Positions 28,101 through 31,013 of a stretch of 31,013 nucleotides of DNA are shown piece by piece. The translations under genes were made by a program, and so were the position numbers. The notes under the pieces are model-generated. The model ran no database searches, had not been told where the DNA came from, and worked only from the letters and a program-made list of their open reading frames with translations. Source of the DNA: CAYLNK01 sp964384675 (GTDB lineage: Bacteria > Acidobacteriota > Thermoanaerobaculia > UBA5066); contig CAYLNK010000039.1 of NCBI GenBank assembly GCA_964384675.1, positions 1-31,013 of the forward strand. The letters run 5' to 3'. Every line of letters starts with the position of its first letter. Within the stretch, counting starts at the first letter, position 1.

Positions 28101-30066
28101 ACCCGTCGAGATCAACTCCTCGAGCTACGCCACCAACGAGAAGCGCGGCTATCTCGGCATCGAGCTGCTCAAGGCCCCGCTCGCGCCGGGGAGGTACTAC
28201 ATCGCCACGGAGTCCGTCGAGGGGAACTACCGCATTCGCGAACACTCCCAGCGCTTCGACGATCGCACCGCGGCGGGCGAATTCAAAGGCGCCTTCGCCT
28301 TCTGCACGGTGAGCGCCATCGAGCTCGTCGACGAGAACTTCACCCGAGTGGAGAAGACGCTCAACATCTCCATTGATCGGCAGGTGTACGTCCGGACCGT
28401 CGACAGCTCTGAAGCAGCGGACTCCTATCAGGGGGACCTCCTCCTCGTGGACGAGGACACGGACCAGGAGACGAACCTCCTGAACATCGTGCATCGTCGC
28501 GTCGGGCGGTCGGCTACGTTCTTGACGGATCAGATTCAGATTGTTTCGCCCGACCTGCCCCTACTTTCGCTCGCTCCGGGGCCCGAGAACCTGCAGCCCG
28601 CTCCTCTGACGGCGCGTGTCGCGATGGCGGGGCCGTTGGCACCGCAGCCTGGGCGTTATGTGGTCAAGGACCGCCGCGTCCGTGGAGACTCCACGGTGGT
28701 CACGAAGCTCCACAACGCCATGACGCGGCTCGTCGAGTTCACGACCGCCACGCCGAACTTCGACGGGATCACCCCTGGCCGTGAGGAGATCGAAGCCCAA
28801 GTAAAATGGGGCACGAACGGATACGTCTCGACGAAGCTATTCAACGTCGACAGCGATGCGGTCTTCACATTCGACTACTGGCAGGGCGAACCTCTCACGA
28901 CCGACTTGCGTGCCATGGAGGGCTTACCAGTTGGCACCGTACAGGTTGGTACTAGGGGTGACCTGCGACGATTCCCCGAGACTGGGCAGTTCCAAGCACT
29001 CGTTGGGCAGGGCGAGACCGCAAAGCCAGGACTCTATCGTTTGCGGGCGCAGTGGGGGTTGAACCCGAGCTCTGCGGCCAGCATGCTGGGTGACCCGCTG
29101 TGCGTGACTGACAGGCCTCAGATTCACGTCTGCGACAACGAGTGGATTGTCAGCGTCGCGCAGCGCATCTTCCTCGATATCGAGCCGGTGGCTCTGGCCA
29201 ATCTTCGATCCAACCTAACCGCGGTCAACGATCCGAGAATCGCTGAGGTCTTCATGGATGACGTAGTCCAAGAAGTAACGTCCAAGTACAACGAAGCGTC
29301 AGCGAATGTTCTTGTCTCGACCGTCACCAATATGCCCCGACCATTCATGCGACACCTCATTCGCGACACCTTGACGCCTCGTGTTCCCCCCTTCCCGGAG
29401 TATGGCTTTACGAACCTCGACTCGCGGTTCCCCCTCGTAGATCCAGACCTTGATCTTGCCGCTCGGAGCTCCGAGGGCATCAGCCGCGACGATCTTTATC
29501 GCGGGCCGTCTTTTGGGCCTAGCGGGACCTTCGTGGACCACTTCCCGCAGCAATCCAGGAACGCGCCACCGAACGCATGCGAGCCGGTGAACAACCCGTG
29601 CCCGCGTGATGTGTTCTTCAACCGCTTCGTGAATGTTGTTGCGCACGAGACGGCCCATGGCTTTGGTATTGCCTCGCCCATCCAGTACTTCACGCACGGC
29701 AAGCCAGCAACGCAGGCCACGCTCAATGCCATAGCGGCCGGGTTTTCGAATGGCAGCTATGACGAGTGGACCCCAGGCCCAAACACTGGGAGCCTGCACG
29801 AGCCCGTCTTGATCGGCTTCGGATTCGGGCTAGCCTCGCACCAATCGAATACATGGCTAATGCAATTTGGTATGCTCAGGTGGCGAAATCGAGCTTTCGG
29901 TATCGGAAGCGCTTATGACCTAGGCAGCCCGCCCCAGGAGTGGTTGGTGTTTGACCGCCCCCTTCGCTTTTCGCTTGCGGCGGACTACGGAACACAGACC
30001 GATCAGTCCGTGCAACAGTTCTTTCGGGAGCGAGTGCCGGTCTGTTCAACCAGGAGTTGCCGATGA
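16135..30066 (+). CDS. Giant exported multidomain protein: carboxypeptidase-regulatory and Ig repeats, C-terminal zincin motif (4643 aa)
   Basis: ATG 16135 has GGAAGGTG upstream and a signal peptide ('LSLTATLALLLAVTVSS'); an earlier in-frame TTG at 15976 lacks both. Residues 66-1932 are three supermodules of ~616-630 aa, each with CarboxypepD_reg-like domains ('GTVRDALGAPLAGVTVTALG') and an Ig-like domain ending 'VPATVTVPEG'. About 1933-2712 are eight further Ig-like repeats. 2713-2887 hold two regulatory-like domains and 2888-3085 Ig-like domains. 3088-3192 are TIG-like, 3205-3332 PPC-like, 3340-3443 Big_1-like. The rest is unassigned, with H4504-E-T-A-H4508 in 'NVVAHETAHGFGI', a zincin zinc-site motif; no third ligand is obvious. 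The first ~3400 residues form a long stalk, so this is probably a surface adhesin or giant protease. Codon use becomes AT-richer from ~28.5-28.8 kb. It overlaps the next gene by ATGA. Confidence 0.9.
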   Translation: MRPRLSLTATLALLLAVTVSSPRTDAAGSRRVRLSPAARSDDPGRGAGPAPGASTGSATARVALTEVYGIVNGVVRDATNGVGLANALVALSDDAGINTFTDWAGGYSLTGVPVGAHTLDVSREGFANTTSPSVSVVEGTIAAPDVSLAQSTAVLSGHVVDPIAATPLAGVTVTLARSGQTVTTDGEGAFSFADLPTGYDLAAFTLAGYQAAASNEILLTPAAVLDFGSVEMIPIPPEPTGLLHGTVRDALGAPLAGVTVTALGLPPAQTGIDGRYQIAGVPIGAYVFTAEKSGFRKAFSRWHRPAGVFSTNWEMLQDFRLEEAGTSATLEITARDFTLLTPAPGNALLFTADSAYLLVTDPAGESTVLGVPAGTLFGTIPAPTYLPAGSTVPLDVNAGGTLPAQAPLYAIGGRVHRASTGAPIPGATVTLTNEGASYTTTATTDSNGRWSFTGGPTGLYAISASAPGGLACEPVNWLLNDDGTLAALDLLLDSASDRGTLAITEPASNATLVSAPASVSVTATLPKADDYIVNAIVTIPYVEVRDAVVTYDTDGRTFHIGFTANPQNGPLTISVEAVTRHEAILSASVDVSVQMPITPLLVELIPSTVAGGESLTGIVTLNVPAPTDGLLVALTSSDPAAAHVPATVTVPEGATAAGFEVTTGLTPTATSALISATANGVTRSATLTISPSTTGSVTGFVLDGGSGIGLPDVVVTAASIQAVTDGSGAYTLPNVPIGVQTLTAARDGYAGAGVEVTVAGGVTTTAGTITLTPEPVQISGYVMDPIANAPVEGVTVTLARGGETTSTDGAGHFAFTSLSPGFELLSFSKAGYRTSVSSEVALPPAANMVFDRVEIIPIDNIPGTIHGTVRNAAGSPVDGATVTALGLGSVQTAVDGTYQMAAPVGSYLLTAEKTGHRKVFSRWHGPAGYFGTAWQVVQDFVLPAATATGSLTVGSHDIITRSPSVGAIWLYSPLASYLVRTDPAGSRTIDSMPAGTVVGDQVPFVLETGASRAVEFNAGATPPTTSPIWAAGGQVIRETTGERIAGATVTLNNPSASFTTTATSDANGRWSFASGPVGAYSVTITAPGGLALPNPWTFEAGDNGGIAEATLFLRTAADDGSLAIDTPAEGAVLVTDLASVAVTATLPRADDYILNAVVSLSSAEATSLAPTYAMDGRHATIAFGSSSPNGPITITVQALTRYGVVLTATRNVTLQKIVAPQSVTFDHESVAGGESLGGIVTLSLPAETGGLTVSLSSSAPAVAQVPASVLVPEGSASVGFPITTSLTATTTSPTISATANGVTASGSFTVTSSTTGGITGVVLDGGTGIGLPGVLVSAASVETTTDGSGAYTLGGVATGSHTLTASRSGYAQADEPVTVEGGVTGTAGTLSLTPTVARIFGNVLDPLAGVPLAGVTVTLARTGQSTATDASGHFAFEDLSPGFELVSFSKAGYRDGASAELALFPAASIEYGNVEMIPVPAYTGTLHGTVRDSLGSPVSGATVTALGLPATTTASDGTYEIVAPRIGGRVLTAEKSGYRKVLSRRHGAAEYFAVPWQVVQDFVLPDATATGSLTVNAHDVVTRDPSVGEMRLYTPLAAYLVLTDPAGTRTIASMPAGTVVGDQIPFVLGTGASRTVELTAGATPPTTSPIWAAGGQVVRETTGERIAGATVTLNNPSASFTTTVTTDANGRWSFASGPVGAYSVSITAPGGLTLANPWTFTAADNGAVVEATLFLRSPADDGSLVIDTPLEGVLSADLSSVTVSATLPRADDYIVNAVVNLSSAEVTSISPTYALDGRHATIAFGSSSPNGPVTITVQASTRYGVLLSASRSVTLQTNVGPASVTLTPQSVGGGAVVTGDVTLTTVAPAGGFVVSLSSSDPAAVVPATVTVPAGQLHATFPITTSAVASIVTAEIAAAGGGLTASATLTIGPPALATLVVSPTSLAGGSSATGTVTLNGPAPAGTVVSLSSSDASVSVPASVSIPTGGSTATFPVTTVAVPTPVAATLSAVWNGVTKTATLTVNAPALVSLVLTPTSLESGATGTGTVTISGAAPASGLVVSLSLLDPSAATVPPSVTVPAGQVSASFAVNGAVVSTPVSTTLSATSLGVTRTAALVVGPHPIAAFTLSPAQIVAGLSVTATVSLRSPAPAGGATVVLGSAQTAATVPATVVVPEGSTDATFTVTTGAPASNQVTFDLSATYGGYARTTPLTIALNPVSTVTVAPNPILGAALATGSVYLGYPAPAGGYTFTLTSSNPTAATVPPSVTVPEGATTASFGVQGQALQADATTDVVFSFYGKTWTKPVTVRSLQLWALSASGTYLVVGRPTTVYVSLSGAAPAGGFPITLTSSEPAAAPVPATLVVPAGSTSTTFTITAPASVTTDIPVTLTAEAQGVVRTLAFTAAPFGVASIDFAGASSVKAGHSVQARIVLNGPAPTGGTDVAIAVSGAYFCSYGVVTCPDTATSRTVTVPAGQTTTGSSVYTSWTGTSGSLAVTSTLDGRSRSATLPITAGTFTVAPSWSVLRGEHLELPLQFDGDVPFGGEYVTTVSSTPAVIPGSAPDTIHTNYVQPNPPQILGSYHTLPLTAPVTAESGTATLTLQLRGASTTTQITVRPTTLTALTLIPSACPPGAPGCGGTVVLDSPAPSEGAPVTLSSTNPSVASVPAGVTIPAGETKASFPITVGTVVSSTPVTLEATYGVTLQKTFRALPPGGATITGSVVDGAYYDFDPPVEGAAVALAGSDTLVGADGHFTLYADPGPVQPIITGGGTYLVEVLPSRTAGAGETVDFGLIRLRHPAGTCSPVGRVVDPSGTPIAGATLTVQGYDTDTTTGADGRYTLHTPGLHSFRVTVRASGYVDRTEDVRTSPYWITCPTSLLDFVLDPAPRPTLATFEVIPAIAHPGDSRQLRVTLTGGAPVDAKVSISSIEGDVSSALLQSNVPVSSGAVTLPGETVFTYALTPAGQPPKEYVTTYAAFYGGVTRLFRHTVLPPQVGAGAVTCSPAAVTSGETSTCTVVLSFGLAPAGGALVNLSTTDPAVATTPASVTVPEGQSSATFTVSTLTVSAPVTITVRASYNGSTAGGPLTVNPPPAPVLTGVAPGRVVAGDATLQAYGSNLDAATVRLEGPVYSLDQPDTPLCGSSLPACPTRILNGTVNVSGNALAFAIPPDVGPGYYLTRLVKGAASANHAWVAVETPEKTQAALTDDEHRYANRLESGQTITGNLTGTTTHTYTGANDFNQFYFIGTAGSRVTLSMERVDTGKTWEHPDSLDPELSVVAPDGFVYENLHATDDQPVVDLDASIVNAELPQTGIYFVTAATSKGSGPYRLHFSVDSQANAALADRIATFPSRAMTAVLGAPVNQQAIVLDPRGYPLSGASVLFSPVPRAGNTGVLEFLDSPSKTSNSDGMATTTIKLTTPGMASLSANLTDPTLAESSVLKEEAGQMVEDLPREVTRFQPVFQAARVVTGISSDGSLALAPFEPRALGVERLQARRSAEGGVDLKGLNARKAAALTLPQEPRLESGRRAPQPLRRRSPLATATPCEPLFNVAGVEEYLLNAPFSVVVTDLTPSTGQSEENGEVGVEGIHGHRIEKTIRLRIEVKDKDGQVPDHPVLVAVALDGPKADTLILDPNGARLECKRASFLWKPGVPGTQEIEYRLGTYSRYVGPIPDPANPQAVNPVWGVTEQFGVGIFVPLPNGDPDPAAALQRWFGVHPEPGKPESFLYFEATERPVTNVFEFWTGLRNYYDGQRSDGQPKTSAQSAMTNVYFLQDAHENLVWGYTDTQAVLTVAQPNVTITFTSQIANGPDFIGYRLDTTWNDDGPGFVMPSGTMNANLSVTYPTDPDWQGGTVTQPIQLQFISGEMHWLESQLYFYDHRYGVDTQLPFDVSPGGAGGDRKRLTLLALTGIRHLQNHPEYPENNTQIPYIETQAPAQFRLSIVDENYAVVPGAQFRVHRCPLFDHQADPGDLYDSQARTCSLSPLDSVDGILPSPVEINSSSYATNEKRGYLGIELLKAPLAPGRYYIATESVEGNYRIREHSQRFDDRTAAGEFKGAFAFCTVSAIELVDENFTRVEKTLNISIDRQVYVRTVDSSEAADSYQGDLLLVDEDTDQETNLLNIVHRRVGRSATFLTDQIQIVSPDLPLLSLAPGPENLQPAPLTARVAMAGPLAPQPGRYVVKDRRVRGDSTVVTKLHNAMTRLVEFTTATPNFDGITPGREEIEAQVKWGTNGYVSTKLFNVDSDAVFTFDYWQGEPLTTDLRAMEGLPVGTVQVGTRGDLRRFPETGQFQALVGQGETAKPGLYRLRAQWGLNPSSAASMLGDPLCVTDRPQIHVCDNEWIVSVAQRIFLDIEPVALANLRSNLTAVNDPRIAEVFMDDVVQEVTSKYNEASANVLVSTVTNMPRPFMRHLIRDTLTPRVPPFPEYGFTNLDSRFPLVDPDLDLAARSSEGISRDDLYRGPSFGPSGTFVDHFPQQSRNAPPNACEPVNNPCPRDVFFNRFVNVVAHETAHGFGIASPIQYFTHGKPATQATLNAIAAGFSNGSYDEWTPGPNTGSLHEPVLIGFGFGLASHQSNTWLMQFGMLRWRNRAFGIGSAYDLGSPPQEWLVFDRPLRFSLAADYGTQTDQSVQQFFRERVPVCSTRSCR
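16330..18219 (+). repeat. Supermodule 1 of the giant protein (residues 66-695)
   Basis: Order: regulatory-like domain ('GVVRDATNGVGLANALVALS'), second ('GHVVDPIAATPLAGVTVTLA'), third ('GTVRDALGAPLAGVTVTALG') with an inserted ~120-aa segment, fourth ('GAPIPGATVTLTNEG'), a beta region ('TLPKADDYIVNAIVTI'), then an Ig-like domain ending in 'SPSTTG'. It is the most divergent of the three. Confidence 0.75.
18220..20082 (+). repeat. Supermodule 2 of the giant protein (residues 696-1316)
   Basis: Same domain order as supermodule 1: 'GFVLDGGSGIGLPDVVVTAA' first, then 'GYVMDPIANAPVEGVTVTLA', 'GTVRNAAGSPVDGATVTALG', 'GERIAGATVTLNNPSASF', 'TLPRADDYILNAVVSLSSAE' and an Ig-like domain. It shares a 73-nt identical run with supermodule 3 (19246-19318 against 21112-21184). 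Confidence 0.8.
20083..21930 (+). repeat. Supermodule 3 of the giant protein (residues 1317-1932)
   Basis: Same order again, beginning 'GITGVVLDGGTGIGLPGVLV' and ending with the Ig-like domain 'VGPASVTLTPQSVGGG'. It is much closer to supermodule 2 than to supermodule 1. Confidence 0.8.
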
Positions 30067-30689
30067 AGCGCCTTCGTGATGCTCTCATTGAGAGCGTCCT
30101 GGGGTTAGCACTCATAGCCGGCGGCGGCTACGTGCTTGCCTTCTGGAAGGACGGCTTCTGCAGCGGGTTCGGTGCGCTGGGCGGTTGGTGGATGATCCGG
30201 GTGATCCCGATTCCCGCAAGGGTTCTCCTAGGCTTGGACCTGGCGACGGCTGCGTGGGCAGTGGGATGGGCCAGCCGTTCATTGATACTGCGCGCCTGTG
30301 GGGTAAGGGCAACGGAGGCCGACCGTCATACAGCGAACGTGTTGAGGAACACGGCTAGCGTGCTCGTCGTCGTTCAGATGCTCTGCGTAATCGTTCTTCG
30401 GCCGGACTTTCGTGGGCGGGTGCTTATGTCGGCGCTCCTCCCGGGGAACCAGCACGCTGGGGTCTGGTCTGGCGTCTACTTCGGAGCGGACGTGTGGCTC
30501 GCTGCTCTAGTGAGCTCGGCGCTGTCATTAGCTGCTTGTGTTCTCTGTGAACGCGTCGTGACGCTGAGATGGGGGACGCCGAAAGGCGGGCACCCTGGAG
30601 CCGTCCGGTCTGACCCAGAGCCCGAGATGGGGTCAGCGACGGGGCCGACGAGGCCGGCGCGAGGATCGCGCCTATCGTCTCCACCATAG
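30063..30689 (+). CDS. Four-helix membrane protein of unknown function, coupled to the giant gene (208 aa)
   Basis: ATG 30063 overlaps the giant gene's TGA (ATGA) and has AGGAG 7 nt upstream, so the two are translated together. Four membrane helices are visible: about 8-28 ('LIESVLGLALIAGGGYVLAF'), 46-70 ('IPIPARVLLGLDLATAAWAV'), 98-114 ('TASVLVVVQMLCVIVL') and 146-165 ('WLAALVSSALSLAACVL'). The ~40-residue C-terminal tail is rich in Pro, Gly and Arg and probably cytoplasmic. The layout is faintly like DoxX/MauE proteins but I cannot assign it. Its base composition matches the AT-richer last part of the giant gene, so both may have arrived together. It could help secrete, anchor or process the giant protein, or protect the host from its C-terminal domain; nothing in the sequence decides between these. 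Confidence 0.75.
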   Translation: MKRLRDALIESVLGLALIAGGGYVLAFWKDGFCSGFGALGGWWMIRVIPIPARVLLGLDLATAAWAVGWASRSLILRACGVRATEADRHTANVLRNTASVLVVVQMLCVIVLRPDFRGRVLMSALLPGNQHAGVWSGVYFGADVWLAALVSSALSLAACVLCERVVTLRWGTPKGGHPGAVRSDPEPEMGSATGPTRPARGSRLSSPP

Positions 30690-30712
30690 CCACCATCGAC
30701 GCCGAGTCGCGA

Positions 30713-30735
30713 TGACCCCCGCCGGGCCGGGGTCA
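30713..30735. terminator. GC-rich hairpin between convergent genes
   Basis: TGACCCC (30713-30719) pairs with GGGGTCA (30729-30735) across a 9-nt loop, 24 nt after the membrane-protein stop and before the convergent gene's stop at 30852. There is no T-run, so it may be a weak bidirectional terminator at best. Confidence 0.4.
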
Positions 30736-30755
30736 CGCCCGCTGCTGATGCCGCC

Positions 30756-30771
30756 GCGGTCTTCCGACCGC
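30756..30771. repeat. Small hairpin like that of array unit 1
   Basis: GCGGTC-TTCC-GACCGC. Array unit 1 has GCGGTC-TTTC-GACCGC near 9329-9344. The surroundings (CGCAGCAGG, CTTCGGAAG, GTCGAC) contain other fragments reminiscent of the array but in scrambled order, so this may be a worn relic or chance. Confidence 0.35.
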
Positions 30772-30851
30772 GCCCACGCGCAGCAGGTTCTTCGGAAGAC
30801 GGTCGCGAGCATGTCGACGGTGGGTAGCCTTAGTTGGAGGGTGACCCCTCT

Positions 30852-31013
30852 CTAGAATGGCTCGTCTCCGTCGTCGCCGAACCCTAGCCCCGGCTGTCTT
30901 CCCTTCCGCTCCGCCTTCGGTGCCTGCTTGAACGTGACGCTGATTTTCGTGGGGAGGTCGGGCCGGCGACCGTCTAGGAGCTCAGCGACGGTGATTAACT
31001 GAAGCCTCGGGTG
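30852..31013 (-). CDS. C-terminal 53 residues of a gene entering from the right edge, possibly a DNA methyltransferase
   Basis: An open frame without start runs from the right end to TAG at 30854-30852. It reads 'HPRLQLITVAELLDGRRPDL', then 'PTKISVTFKQAPKAERKG' and ends in an acidic 'GDDGDEPF'. The pattern P-x-[LIV]-Q-[LIV]-x-T-[VI]-x-E-L-L-x-G-[KR]-x-P-x-x-P followed by 'TFKxAPK' is one I associate with the tail of site-specific DNA methyltransferases (DNA methylase N-4/N-6 fold). No catalytic motif falls in the window, so the product is a guess. Codon use is moderately AT-rich for the region. It is convergent with the membrane-protein gene, 162 nt apart. Confidence 0.6.
   Translation of the reverse strand, partial: HPRLQLITVAELLDGRRPDLPTKISVTFKQAPKAERKGRQPGLGFGDDGDEPF

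Overview
The window looks like a piece of a high-GC Gram-negative bacterial genome, most likely a metagenome-assembled one because it carries a 100-N scaffold gap. The mix of a very large carboxypeptidase-regulatory/Ig-repeat surface protein, secreted beta-propellers ending in a 'DTR...GYF' domain, and an ECF sigma/anti-sigma/DUF4097 cassette recalls Acidobacteriota (Thermoanaerobaculia/Holophagae-like MAGs). That placement is recollection, not a computed result.

Layout. 1-4313, minus strand: three exported proteins, namely a PQQ-type beta-propeller cut by the left edge, a 390-aa secreted protein of unknown function and an 889-aa secreted beta-propeller. 4621-8416, minus strand: a compact operon encoding ECF sigma factor, zinc-finger anti-sigma factor with a HEAT-like tail, DUF4097 beta-repeat protein and TlpA-type thioredoxin. 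The first three genes are joined by ATGA overlaps, which suggests one envelope-stress regulon. 8435-10587: accessory DNA without an intact gene. It holds a decayed MazEF-like toxin-antitoxin pair and a tandem array of four 191-196 bp units rich in conserved hairpins, bracketed by two ~45-bp direct repeats. 10588-14594, minus strand: a secreted S8 (subtilisin-like) protease with CARDB-like repeats, interrupted by the scaffold gap. 14877-15608, minus strand: a small zinc-ribbon plus AraC-type HTH regulator, divergent from the next gene. 16135-30066, plus strand: a 4643-aa exported protein with three ~620-aa supermodules, an Ig-repeat stalk, TIG/PPC-like domains and a C-terminal HETAH zincin motif. 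30063-30689: a four-helix membrane protein overlapping the giant gene's stop by ATGA. 30852-31013, minus strand: the C-terminus of a gene entering from the right edge, perhaps a DNA methyltransferase.

The most interesting points are four. (i) The hairpin repeat family has a tandem array at 9301-10076 and a degenerate copy that encodes the last ~18 codons and stop of the TlpA gene; stems are kept while their sequence changes. (ii) The giant gene has a composition break near 28.5-28.8 kb, followed by a zincin-like C-terminus and a coupled membrane protein, a layout resembling polymorphic toxin/immunity loci. (iii) The scaffold gap is flanked by an exact 55-nt duplication, so it can be closed to give an intact 1283-aa protease. 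(iv) Part of the repeat resembles the 3' end of a tRNA-Ala.
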